A stretch of DNA of 17,356 nucleotides from positions 1 through 17,356 of the forward strand of contig JAJAZM010000030.1 in NCBI GenBank assembly GCA_026785645.1, read 5' to 3'. The DNA comes from Sphingomonas bacterium. GTDB lineage: Bacteria; Pseudomonadota; Alphaproteobacteria; Sphingomonadales; Sphingomonadaceae. A program made the position numbers and the translations under genes. Below, piece after piece: positions 1 through 7,127 of this stretch. Within the stretch, counting starts at the first letter, position 1. Every line of letters starts with the position of its first letter. The notes under the pieces were generated by a model. It saw nothing but the letters and a program-made list of their open reading frames with translations, did no database searches and was not told the origin of the DNA.

Positions 1-261
1 CGCCACGCGGCCGACCGCAACGAGATCGCGCAAGCCCGCAATGCCGGTGACGATGGTCAGGAAAATCACCGGTGCGATGACCATCTTGACCAGTTTGATG
101 AATGCGTCGCCGAGCGGCTTGAGCGCTTCGCCGGTGGCCGGGGCAAAATGACCGAGCGCGATACCGAGCACGATCGCCACCAGCACCTGGAGGTAGAGGT
201 GGCGATACCAGGCGCGGGGCAGGGAGGGCGGCGGCGATGTCCTGTCGATGCTTACGGCCAT
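1..261 (-). CDS. dctA: C4-dicarboxylate/H+ symporter DctA, N-terminal part (cut by window edge)
   Basis: The reverse strand reads as 87 open codons running off the left edge. The segment [20 protein letters not shown] (residues 48-67), followed by [11 protein letters not shown], matches the first transmembrane hairpin of the DctA/GltP dicarboxylate-amino acid:cation symporter family. Members import succinate, fumarate and malate across the inner membrane. About one fifth of the usual ~430-residue protein is present. Two in-frame starts exist: ATG at 261, preceded by a GGGGG run 8 bases upstream, and ATG at 276, which abuts a GAGGGA sequence. I chose 261 because 276 leaves no spacing to its putative ribosome-binding site. 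The gene points away from the receptor gene's terminator region, so it probably has its own promoter within 262-340, but none is convincing there. The family call is strong; the exact substrate is not settled by this fragment. Confidence 0.85.
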   Translation of the reverse strand, partial: MAVSIDRTSPPPSLPRAWYRHLYLQVLVAIVLGIALGHFAPATGEALKPLGDAFIKLVKMVIAPVIFLTIVTGIAGLRDLVAVGRVA

Positions 262-320
262 GTGCTGCGCCCCCATTCCCTCGCCCGACTAGAGCAAGCC
301 GAAGCGTGGCGGACAATGGG

Positions 321-352
321 CAAACGAAAACGGCGGACAAACGAAAACGGCG
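321..352. repeat. 15-bp direct repeat, period 17, at the receptor terminator
   Basis: The 15-mer CAAACGAAAACGGCG occurs exactly at 321-335 and again at 338-352. Read on the minus strand, each copy is the descending arm of the terminator stem plus its T-rich tail (CGCCGTTTTCGTTTG). The second copy therefore duplicates the tail without a matching ascending arm. It looks like a slippage or tandem-duplication product. Confidence 0.85.
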
Positions 353-374
353 CCACCAGAAGGCGACGCCGTTT
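335..374 (-). terminator. Rho-independent terminator of the TonB-dependent receptor gene
   Basis: On the minus strand, bases 374-362 (AAACGGCGTCGCC) pair with 357-345 (GGTGGCGCCGTTT) around a four-base TTCT loop. This gives a 13-bp stem with two G-T wobbles. The stem is followed by a T-rich stretch (TTTTCGTTTG). It starts 17 bases after the receptor stop codon at 392-394. In the forward direction no T tract follows, so it should act on the receptor transcript only. Confidence 0.85.
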
Positions 375-391
375 CCATCGTGACGAAAGGC

Positions 392-3181
392 TTAGAAGGA
401 CAGGCTGAGCGAACCCGACACGGTCCGCGGGGCACCAATCTGGACGAAGCCCGGCGCGCCGAAGCAGCCGCCTGCAGCGGCGCTTGCAGGACAGGTGGCG
501 CTGTTAGAAGTCACAACAGTCTGGTTTAAGCCGCCGCCGAACCCGCCGACGTAAAATTTGTTGAACAAATTGTAGACGTTGAGCTGGAAGTAGGTTTCCT
601 TAAGCCCGATGAACTTCATGTTGAAGCGCGCATCGAGATTGACCAACCAGTAAGCGGGGGTTTGCGAGGGATAGATTTCGTTGAACCCGCCGACTGCGCC
701 CGGATCGATATCGCCGCGGAAGGTCGCCGAATTATTATCGTAGACGTAACGCGGGCCGGTGCGCTTGGCCGTGACGCCCAAATCGACCGGGCCGACCGAG
801 CCTTTTGCGGAGAAGCCGTAGGTGTACTTTGCCGCACCCGATTCCGTCTGGCCCGCGGTGAAGGAGCAGGCACGAAGCGCAGCCGCAACTTCGAGCGGTG
901 TGCTGGTCGGGACATCATCGCAGGTGGTGCCGTTAGGAAAGGCGGCCAGCGATCCGACCTGGATGTTGTCCTGGATCTTCGACTTGTTGAGCGAACCGAA
1001 TGCGTAAAGAGTCAGATTGCGAATCGGCTCATAAGAGATCGACCCGTCGAGACCCCATTTGTCCACCGAACCAAGGTTACGATAGACCGTCTGGAGCAGC
1101 TCGGGATCATAAGCCGAGGCGGTGCGGTTCTTGAACGCGGTCTTCCACGCCGAAACCTGCGCCTGGATCTTCGAACTGCGATAGCGCAGGCCGACGTCGA
1201 AGCTGTCGGTTGTTTCCGGTTCGGGCTTGGCCGCCGACGAGCTTTCCGGGAAGTAGAAGGCGGAATAGAGATTGTCCGTCCCCGGCACCGACAGCCCCTT
1301 GGCATAATTGGCAAAGGCGCTGATCCGCGGCGTGATGTCGAACGTGCCGCCAATGTTGGGAAGGAACTTGTTATAGTTGATCTTGCGACGTTGCGGCGGC
1401 GCGAAACCGGTCACCGTGATCGACCCATTCGGATTGACGACCGCATTATAAGGGTTGGCCGCCGCGTAAGCCGCGACCTGCGCCTCGTTTCCACCGAAGC
1501 AGTCAATGAAGCCCGATGCCGATGTCGTGAAGCAATTCTGTTCCAGGTCGCGGGTGAAGAACGGCAAGCGAGCACCGAGGTTTATCGTCAGGCGCTTGTC
1601 GAAGAATGCGCCAATATACTCGCCCCAGCCCTGATGGAGGATGGCATAGGATTGGCGGTCGCGCTTTTGAACGATGAAGCCATTGCCGTCGGCAAGACCA
1701 TCATTGACCGGGAACACGTCGAGCGGCTCGCCATTCCGGTCGACGAAGCCGACTTCGCCCGTCTGGCGATGGTTCGCATGATCGAGGGTGTAACCAGCGC
1801 GAACGGTGTGGTTGTCACTGACCTGATAGCGCAGGCCGGCAATCAAACCGTAGCGATAGGTCCGGGTCTGGCTCGGTGCAATCAGGGTCACGCCGCCGGT
1901 CGGCACGTTGGTGGCAGAAGCGGTGCTGCTGCAGGCCTGGCCCGCAGTCGCCCCGAGACGGCACGTATCGAGGGCGTCACCGTCGCCATTGAGATCGCGC
2001 CCGAAGTAATAGTTGCCGCCGATGAAGCCGGTGTAATTAACCCCGCCAATGTTACGGAATCCTTCGCGACCGGTAACGGTGCCGCCGCCATTTGCCTTCA
2101 CATATTGGAAGCTGGGATCAACGGTCAGGGTCAGCTTGTCGGTTAGCGAGAAGCGTGAGTTGATGCGGATGTTGCCGGTGTTGGACGGATTGTAGCGGCG
2201 GTTGAATTCGGTGCCGCAGCTCGCCTGGTTGGTTGGCGCCGGGGCAGTCGTGTCAACAACACCCGTCTGCGCCGTATCGGTGAGACACGGGTAGTTGATA
2301 TCATATTCACGCTCGCCGCGACCATCCGGGAAGCGGTTGCCGCCGTTCGGGCCGACGACGCGCGGCAATGCACTGGTCGTGCTCTGCGTGGTGTCATTGC
2401 GGAGCGGCGAAGAACCGAAGAAGTTGTTGCGGTTCTCGTTATAATGGCCAGCAACCGAGATGAAGTCGCCCTTGGCGCCGAACGGCTGGTAAATCTTGGC
2501 GTTATATTGCTGCTTGGCAACGACGCCGTAATTGTCGAACGGATTATCATTCTTGGCGTTGCTGACGGACACGAAAGCGCGGGTGCCCCAAGGGCCAATC
2601 TCGCCAGTGTCGATCATCGCGAAGATGCGGCGGTAATCATATTCGCCCAGCGATCCGACCACGCGGCCGCCGAACGTCTTGCTCGGAACACGGCTGCGGT
2701 AATTGATCGTGCCGCCAGCGGCCGATGCGGTCGGCGAATCGACGTCGGTCGAACCAAGGCTGACGCTGACCTGCTCGATGATTTCAGGGTCGAGCTGCTG
2801 GTTGGAGTAAATGGCGTAATTGCCCGAATCGTTGAGCGGCATGCCGTCGAAGGTCAGGCTGACGCGTGAACTGTCGAAGCCACGCAGGGTCAGCGTGCCG
2901 CCGGCCGAACCGTAAGCGTCATTGTTCTGGAAGCTGACGCCGGGAATGACGTTGATCGTGTCGAGGATCGTCTGGCCGGGATTGGAGCGGGCAATCAACT
3001 CCTGGGTCAGGACCGCCTTCGCTTTCGGCGTATCAGGCGCCTGGACGCCGCCGACATCCTGGGTACGGGTGCCGGTGACGATGATCGCCTGCTGCTCGAA
3101 ATCTTGTGAGCCGGTCGACTGGGCAAAAGCGGCGGTCGGGAAAATGACAGCCGACGAGCAGAGAAGAATGATCTTTTTCAC
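392..3181 (-). CDS. TonB-dependent outer-membrane receptor
   Basis: This is a 929-residue outer-membrane active transporter. The start is read as GTG at 3181, giving MKKIILLCSS and a signal peptide ending AFA|QS at residues 20/21. A TTG start six codons upstream would put charged and polar residues ahead of the signal, and GGGGGG lies at a usable distance from the GTG. Residues 33-39 (IIVTGTR) form the TonB-box-like segment common in sphingomonad receptors. A plug domain follows at about 50-165 (TLTLRGFDSSRVSLTFDGMP), then the 22-strand-type barrel ending in the outer-membrane signature SLSLSF. Residues 396-405 form a D-x-N-x-D-x-D-x-x-D loop resembling a calcium site. Ten mature cysteines fall into five close pairs. 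It follows the YhhQ-like gene on the same strand after 196 bases and has its own terminator. The substrate cannot be read from sequence; nucleobase or nucleoside-type ligands are suggested only by neighbours. Confidence 0.93.
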   Translation of the reverse strand: MKKIILLCSSAVIFPTAAFAQSTGSQDFEQQAIIVTGTRTQDVGGVQAPDTPKAKAVLTQELIARSNPGQTILDTINVIPGVSFQNNDAYGSAGGTLTLRGFDSSRVSLTFDGMPLNDSGNYAIYSNQQLDPEIIEQVSVSLGSTDVDSPTASAAGGTINYRSRVPSKTFGGRVVGSLGEYDYRRIFAMIDTGEIGPWGTRAFVSVSNAKNDNPFDNYGVVAKQQYNAKIYQPFGAKGDFISVAGHYNENRNNFFGSSPLRNDTTQSTTSALPRVVGPNGGNRFPDGRGEREYDINYPCLTDTAQTGVVDTTAPAPTNQASCGTEFNRRYNPSNTGNIRINSRFSLTDKLTLTVDPSFQYVKANGGGTVTGREGFRNIGGVNYTGFIGGNYYFGRDLNGDGDALDTCRLGATAGQACSSTASATNVPTGGVTLIAPSQTRTYRYGLIAGLRYQVSDNHTVRAGYTLDHANHRQTGEVGFVDRNGEPLDVFPVNDGLADGNGFIVQKRDRQSYAILHQGWGEYIGAFFDKRLTINLGARLPFFTRDLEQNCFTTSASGFIDCFGGNEAQVAAYAAANPYNAVVNPNGSITVTGFAPPQRRKINYNKFLPNIGGTFDITPRISAFANYAKGLSVPGTDNLYSAFYFPESSSAAKPEPETTDSFDVGLRYRSSKIQAQVSAWKTAFKNRTASAYDPELLQTVYRNLGSVDKWGLDGSISYEPIRNLTLYAFGSLNKSKIQDNIQVGSLAAFPNGTTCDDVPTSTPLEVAAALRACSFTAGQTESGAAKYTYGFSAKGSVGPVDLGVTAKRTGPRYVYDNNSATFRGDIDPGAVGGFNEIYPSQTPAYWLVNLDARFNMKFIGLKETYFQLNVYNLFNKFYVGGFGGGLNQTVVTSNSATCPASAAAGGCFGAPGFVQIGAPRTVSGSLSLSF

Positions 3182-3259
3182 GGTGATTTGACCCCCCAAG
3201 GGTGGTTGCTGGATTGCGATTCGTTGTGGCTGCTATAGTCGGAATGCGACGGTTGGATG

Positions 3260-3277
3260 ACGGTCCCCTCGGACCGT
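3260..3277. promoter_or_regulatory. Inverted repeat upstream of the TonB-dependent receptor
   Basis: A perfect 7-bp inverted repeat, ACGGTCC-CCTC-GGACCGT, lies about 80 bases before the receptor start codon. No T tract follows on either strand, so it is not a standard terminator. It could be an operator or a hairpin in the untranslated leader. The surrounding bases 3182-3377 show no convincing -35/-10 pair to me, so the role is unassigned. Confidence 0.4.
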
Positions 3278-3377
3278 TAGGAAATATTACAAAGCGTTGC
3301 TGGAATGACACGAAAGTCGCCGGCCAGGCCCCGACTCGCGGCGGCGTAAAGCAACTTTTAGGCTGATTACAAGAGTG

Positions 3378-4037
3378 TCAGTAAGGCGTCCGGTCGAGCC
3401 TCCGGCCAATCGCCACGAACAGGTAGATCAGCGGCGGGACCAGCAGCAGCGACAGGACCACCTTGGCGAGCATCTGGCCGGCCAGTAATTCGGCGATCGG
3501 GAACACGCCGTAGAAAGCGACGCCGATGAAGATGAAGGTGTCGACGATCTGGCTGAGCACGCTGGCGACGGCCGAGCGGAACCACAGCAATTTACCGCCC
3601 TCGCGCTTCAGCCGGGTGAAAATGGTGACGTTGAGCAGGGTCGAAATACCATAAGCCAGGATCCCGCCGAGCCAGATCCTTGGGGTTCCGCCCATGATCG
3701 TCTCGAACGCCGACAGCCGCGCCGGATCCATCTCGGGCGAGGCCGGGACGGCGAGCACGGTCAGCGTCAACAGCAGCGACACGATCAGCGGCACAAAGCC
3801 GATCACCACTAATTTATTGGCGATCGTCCGACCGTGCAGCTCGGCCACCGCGCTCGAGGTGATGACCAGCAGCAGGAAGGCGAAGATGCCGGCCTCGACC
3901 GCGAGGGGTCCCAAGGCGACCTGCTTGTTGCCGAGCACGCCGGCGATGCACACCATCCCGCCGTAGAAGATGGCGAAGGCGAATAGCGAGGGGCGGATGG
4001 CGGGGGCGGCGACGGGCGTTTCGGGGTCGGTGGTCAT
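3378..4037 (-). CDS. yhhQ: YhhQ-like VUT-family transporter (queuosine-precursor transporter family)
   Basis: This is a 219-residue, very hydrophobic protein with about six membrane spans, matching the usual 200-250 residues of the VUT_1/DUF165 family. E. coli YhhQ, a characterised member, imports the 7-deazaguanines preQ0 and preQ1 for tRNA queuosine synthesis. Family-like segments are AYGISTLLNVTIFTRLK (128-144) and RSAVASVLSQIVDTFIF (154-170). The latter keeps the Ser-Gln-x-x-Asp-Thr core. The usual Thr-Asp-x3-Glu-x2-Gly motif is altered: residues 61-69 read SSAVAELHG, with serine where aspartate is expected. ATG 4037 is chosen because the 75 codons upstream encode polar sequence antisense to the kinase gene. 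No clear ribosome-binding site or preQ1 riboswitch is visible upstream. It diverges from the adenosine kinase operon across 100 bases. Substrate could be preQ0/preQ1, queuine or another base. Confidence 0.8.
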   Translation of the reverse strand: MTTDPETPVAAPAIRPSLFAFAIFYGGMVCIAGVLGNKQVALGPLAVEAGIFAFLLLVITSSAVAELHGRTIANKLVVIGFVPLIVSLLLTLTVLAVPASPEMDPARLSAFETIMGGTPRIWLGGILAYGISTLLNVTIFTRLKREGGKLLWFRSAVASVLSQIVDTFIFIGVAFYGVFPIAELLAGQMLAKVVLSLLLVPPLIYLFVAIGRRLDRTPY

Positions 4038-4137
4038 GGCGGCGAGGCGTAACGGCTTTGCGTCCCCCCGCAAGGATTTTGTTGACCCCAACCGAGCGCA
4101 TTGACCGGATAGGCAACGGGCGGCTAGCGACCCGGTC

Positions 4138-5145
4138 GTGACCAATCCCGCCATCGACATAATCGCCATCGGTGACGCCATCGTCGACGTCATCGCGACC
4201 TGCGACGATGCGTTCATCGCGGCGCATCGCCTGCCCAAGGGCGGGATGCAATTGCTCGACATCGAATCGGCCGATCGGCTCTATGCAGCGATGGGCAATG
4301 CGCGCGAAACCAGCGGCGGCTCGGCGGCCAACAGCATGGCCGGGATCGCGGCGATGGGCGGGCGCGCCGCCTTCATCGGCCAGATTGCCGACGACCAATT
4401 GGGCGACATCTTTCGTCACGACATGCAGGCATTGGGCGTGCACTTCGATACGCCGGCGCTGCGCCGTTCGGATGGTTCAGGGTATCGCGGGCCACCGACC
4501 GGACGCTGCCTGATCCTGGTCACCCCCGATGCGCAGCGGACGATGAACACCTCGCCCGGCGCGTCGCATTTGCTCGCCCCCGAGGCGCTCGACGAGGCGC
4601 TGATCGCGTCGGCGGCGATCCTCTATCTCGAAGGCTATCTGTTCGGGCCTGAATTGCCGCGTGCAGCGATGATGCGGGCAATCGACATTGCCCATGGCGC
4701 GGGGCGCGAGATTGCGTTCACGCTGTCGGAGAGCGTGTGCATCGCCGGTCGCCGCGAAGCCTTTACCGACATGATCGATCGCGGCCGGATCAACCTGTTG
4801 TTCGCCAACGAGCATGAAGCGCTCCAGCTGACCGGCGCGTCGGTGCTAAGCGAGGCGCTGGCGATGCTGGCCGACAAAGTGCCGACATTGGTCATCACCT
4901 GTGGCGCAGCCGGCGCAATGGCGATCGACCGGGGCGAGCGGATCGAAGTCCCGGCGAAGAACGTCGATCAAGTGGTCGACACGACCGGCGCTGGCGACCT
5001 GTTCGCGGCGGGTTTCCTGGTAGCCAGGGCGCGCGGGGCGAGCCTTTCCAAATGCCTCGAGACCGGGGCGATCGCGGCGGCGGAAATCATCTCGCACTTC
5101 GGGGCGCGGCCCGAAGCCGATCTCAAGACATTGGTGACATTATGA
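4138..5145 (+). CDS. Adenosine kinase (PfkB/ribokinase family)
   Basis: The 335-residue protein shows both PfkB signatures. The substrate-side one is SGGSAANSMAGIAAMGG at 59-75, and the ATP and catalytic site is DTTGAGD at 281-287, whose last aspartate is the expected catalytic base. The segment GRCLILVTPDAQRTMNT (122-138) is typical of the adenosine-kinase branch in alphaproteobacteria. The expected reaction is adenosine + ATP to AMP + ADP in the cytoplasm. The start is GTG at 4138; the reading MTNPAIDIIAIGDAIVD begins exactly where family members begin. No good ribosome-binding site is present. Two TTGACC hexamers at 4082 and 4101 could be -35 boxes, but no good -10 follows. The stop overlaps the next gene's start (ATGA at 5142-5145), implying translational coupling. 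Other PfkB sugar or nucleoside kinases are possible, but the purine-salvage neighbours support adenosine. Confidence 0.88.
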   Translation: MTNPAIDIIAIGDAIVDVIATCDDAFIAAHRLPKGGMQLLDIESADRLYAAMGNARETSGGSAANSMAGIAAMGGRAAFIGQIADDQLGDIFRHDMQALGVHFDTPALRRSDGSGYRGPPTGRCLILVTPDAQRTMNTSPGASHLLAPEALDEALIASAAILYLEGYLFGPELPRAAMMRAIDIAHGAGREIAFTLSESVCIAGRREAFTDMIDRGRINLLFANEHEALQLTGASVLSEALAMLADKVPTLVITCGAAGAMAIDRGERIEVPAKNVDQVVDTTGAGDLFAAGFLVARARGASLSKCLETGAIAAAEIISHFGARPEADLKTLVTL

Positions 5146-5714
5146 TCAAGCGCCTGGCGGTCTATTGCGGCTCCGCGCCGGGGGTCGATCCGGCGTTCGC
5201 CGACGCGACCCGCGCGCTTGGCAAGCTGATGGCGGAGCGGGGAATCGACCTGGTCTATGGCGGCGGGCGGCTCGGGCTGATGGGAATTATTGCGGATACC
5301 GTGCTGGAGCATGGCGGCAAGGTCTATGGCGTGATCCCCGAGTCATTGGTGGCGCACGAAGTGGCGCACCTCGGCTGCACCGAACTTCACAAGGTCGCCG
5401 ACATGCATCAGCGAAAAGCCAAGATGACCGAGCTGGCCGATGCCTTCGTCGCGCTTCCGGGCGGGATTGGGACATTGGACGAATTGTTTGAGGCATGGAC
5501 GTGGAATGCGCTCGGCTATCATTCGCAGCCCTTGTGCCTGCTCAACGTAAACGGCTTCTGGAACGACTTGGCCGACTTCATGGATCATGTCTCGGCCAGC
5601 GGCTTCCTGAGCGCGGCGCGGCGCACGCAATTGCTCAAGGCCGAAACCGCGGCCGAGGCGATCGACCTACTGGACGCGGCCGCGCAAAGCGCCGCACAAG
5701 GGGTCACCTGGTAA
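5142..5714 (+). CDS. LOG-family nucleoside 5'-monophosphate phosphoribohydrolase
   Basis: The 190-residue protein carries the full LOG (TIGR00730 / 'lysine decarboxylase-like') fingerprint: Rossmann start LAVYCGSAPG (5-14), YGGGRLGLMG (39-48), the MHQRK element (88-92) and PGGIGTLDE (106-114). Family members hydrolyse the N-glycosidic bond of AMP or cytokinin nucleotides, giving base + ribose 5-phosphate. They are not lysine decarboxylases despite older labels. ATG 5142 overlaps the kinase stop in an ATGA junction, and the sequence beginning MIKRLAVYCG is the normal N terminus. Direct coupling to adenosine kinase suggests the two enzymes act in sequence on AMP. Whether the natural substrate is AMP, a cytokinin nucleotide or another NMP cannot be told from sequence. 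Confidence 0.9.
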   Translation: MIKRLAVYCGSAPGVDPAFADATRALGKLMAERGIDLVYGGGRLGLMGIIADTVLEHGGKVYGVIPESLVAHEVAHLGCTELHKVADMHQRKAKMTELADAFVALPGGIGTLDELFEAWTWNALGYHSQPLCLLNVNGFWNDLADFMDHVSASGFLSAARRTQLLKAETAAEAIDLLDAAAQSAAQGVTW

Positions 5715-5739
5715 TCGCCTTGGGAGGGGCGGCGTTCGT

Positions 5740-7020
5740 ATGAATCAATCCTTGCTCGGTGTCGTCGGCATTGCCGCGATCATCCTCATCGCGATCCTGT
5801 TCTCGTCCAATCGCCGCGCGATCCGCCTGCGGGTGGTCGTCGCGGCGTTCGCGCTGCAGGCGCTGATCGCCTTCCTCGTGTTGCGCACCTCGGGCGGTCG
5901 AAGCGTGATCCAGGGCATGTCCGACGGTGTCTCGAACCTGCTCGGTTACGCTGGCAAGGGCACCGAATTCCTGTTCGGGGCGCTCGCCAACGATCCGCTC
6001 GGCAAGAATTTCGCGTTGCTCGCGCTGCCGGTGATCATCTTCTTCGCGGCATTGGTGTCGATCCTTTATTACCTTGGCATCATGCAGCGAGTGGTACGCT
6101 GGGTCGGCGGGGCGATCGGCTGGGTGACCGGGATCAGCCGGGTCGAGAGCCTTGGTGCTGCGGCCAACATCTTCGTCGGCCAGTCGGAAAGTCCGTTGGT
6201 CGTCCGTCCCTATCTGGCCGCGCTCGCGCCAAGCCACATGTTCACCCTGATGACCGTCGGCATGGCCGGGGTCGCGGGAACCATCCTTGCCGCTTATGCC
6301 GGGCTGCTCGGCGAAAAGTATCTGCCGTTCCTGCTGGCCGCCGCCTTCATGTCGGCGCCGGGCGGCATCCTGATGGCCAAATTGGTCATGCCCGACGACC
6401 CTGCCCCCAAGGACGAACTTGCGCTCGAGGGCGGGGCTGCGGTCGCGGGGCGTGAAGATGACCTTCAGATCCATGGGTTCGAGGAAGGCGAGCAGCCGGC
6501 CAACATCATCATGGCCGCGGGGCAGGGCGCCCAGACCGGAGTCAAGCTGGCGGTCGCGGTCGGCGCAATGGTGCTGGCGTTCGTCGCACTGGTGGCGATG
6601 GCCAACGGCATTCTCGGCGGGGTCGGCAATCTGTTCGGGCAAGATAATTGGAGCTTCCAGGGCGCGGTCGGCTGGGTGTTCCGCCCGGTGATGTATCTGA
6701 TCGGGATCCCGTGGAACGAAGCGGGGGTGGCCGGCGGGCTGTTCGGGACCAAGGTGGTGCTCAACGAATTCGTCGCCTTCATCGACCTTGGTAATGCGCA
6801 GGGTCCCGCCGCGATCCTCAGCGAGCGGAGCCGGGCGATCATCACCTTTGCCTTGTGCGGTTTCGCCAATTTCAGCTCGATTGCGATCCAGCTTGCAGTG
6901 GTCGGCAATCTTGCCCCCAACCAGCGCCCGGTGATCGCCCGGCTGGGGCTCAAGGCGCTGCTCGCGGGGTCGCTCGCCAATTTGATGAGTGCCGCCCTGG
7001 CGGGGCTGATGCTGCCCTAG
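5740..7020 (+). CDS. nupC: NupC-type concentrative nucleoside transporter (CNT family)
   Basis: This is a 426-residue inner-membrane protein with the conserved CNT motifs: GQSESPLV (147-154), NEFVAF (342-347) and LCGFANFSSIAIQ (372-384). An N-terminal run of membrane helices is followed by two re-entrant hairpin and scaffold repeats. Residues 219-255 form a hydrophilic, acidic loop between helices. CNT proteins import nucleosides with H+ or Na+. ATG 5740 is preceded by GGGAGG 12 bases upstream, a little distant but the clearest ribosome-binding site in this operon. The gap to the LOG gene is only 25 bases with no terminator, so kinase-LOG-nupC form one operon. Nucleoside import followed by phosphorylation and base release is a coherent pathway. 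A long palindromic repeat starts four bases after the stop. Confidence 0.93.
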   Translation: MNQSLLGVVGIAAIILIAILFSSNRRAIRLRVVVAAFALQALIAFLVLRTSGGRSVIQGMSDGVSNLLGYAGKGTEFLFGALANDPLGKNFALLALPVIIFFAALVSILYYLGIMQRVVRWVGGAIGWVTGISRVESLGAAANIFVGQSESPLVVRPYLAALAPSHMFTLMTVGMAGVAGTILAAYAGLLGEKYLPFLLAAAFMSAPGGILMAKLVMPDDPAPKDELALEGGAAVAGREDDLQIHGFEEGEQPANIIMAAGQGAQTGVKLAVAVGAMVLAFVALVAMANGILGGVGNLFGQDNWSFQGAVGWVFRPVMYLIGIPWNEAGVAGGLFGTKVVLNEFVAFIDLGNAQGPAAILSERSRAIITFALCGFANFSSIAIQLAVVGNLAPNQRPVIARLGLKALLAGSLANLMSAALAGLMLP

Positions 7021-7023
7021 TAA

Positions 7024-7102
7024 CGTCATTGCGAGCGAAGCGCGGCAATCCAGGTTTTTGTTATCGCTGGATTGCTTCGTCGCTTCGCTCCTCGCAATGA
7101 CG
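7024..7102. repeat. REP-like imperfect palindromic intergenic repeat, long copy
   Basis: Left arm 7024-7053 starts CGTCATTGCGAGCGAAGCG. Right arm 7067-7102 ends CTCGCAATGACG and is its reverse complement apart from six inserted bases. The 13-base loop contains a T5 run. The arms would fold into a ~30-bp hairpin in RNA from either strand. The motif starting CGTCATTGCGAG is a dispersed intergenic repeat that I recall from many alphaproteobacterial genomes. Here it fills nearly all of the 107-base gap between nupC and the oxygenase gene and may end the upstream transcript. A short relative lies at 9915-9942. Confidence 0.85.
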
Positions 7103-7127
7103 GTTCGTTCTTTGCTAAGAGCCTCAT

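Noticed and set aside
662..2146. A 494-codon open frame antisense to the TonB-dependent receptor
   Set aside because: No family signature, and it lies wholly within a well-supported receptor gene.
3182..3377. Terminator between the YhhQ-like gene and the receptor
   Set aside because: No stem followed by a T tract on the minus strand was found, so read-through into the receptor gene remains possible.
4082..4106. Two TTGACC hexamers 19 bases apart upstream of adenosine kinase, as promoters
   Set aside because: Neither has a good -10 at 16-18 bases (only CCGGAT or CTAGCG-like sequences), so I did not annotate a promoter.
4038..4137. Possible preQ1 riboswitch before the YhhQ-like gene
   Set aside because: The leader lacks the expected A-rich tail and short pseudoknot pattern; only a small CTTGCG/CGCAAAG hairpin is visible.
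5704..7029. A 441-codon open frame antisense to nupC
   Set aside because: It mirrors the nupC reading frame in high-GC DNA, has a low-complexity Arg/His/Asp-rich translation and no domain, while nupC has clear family motifs.
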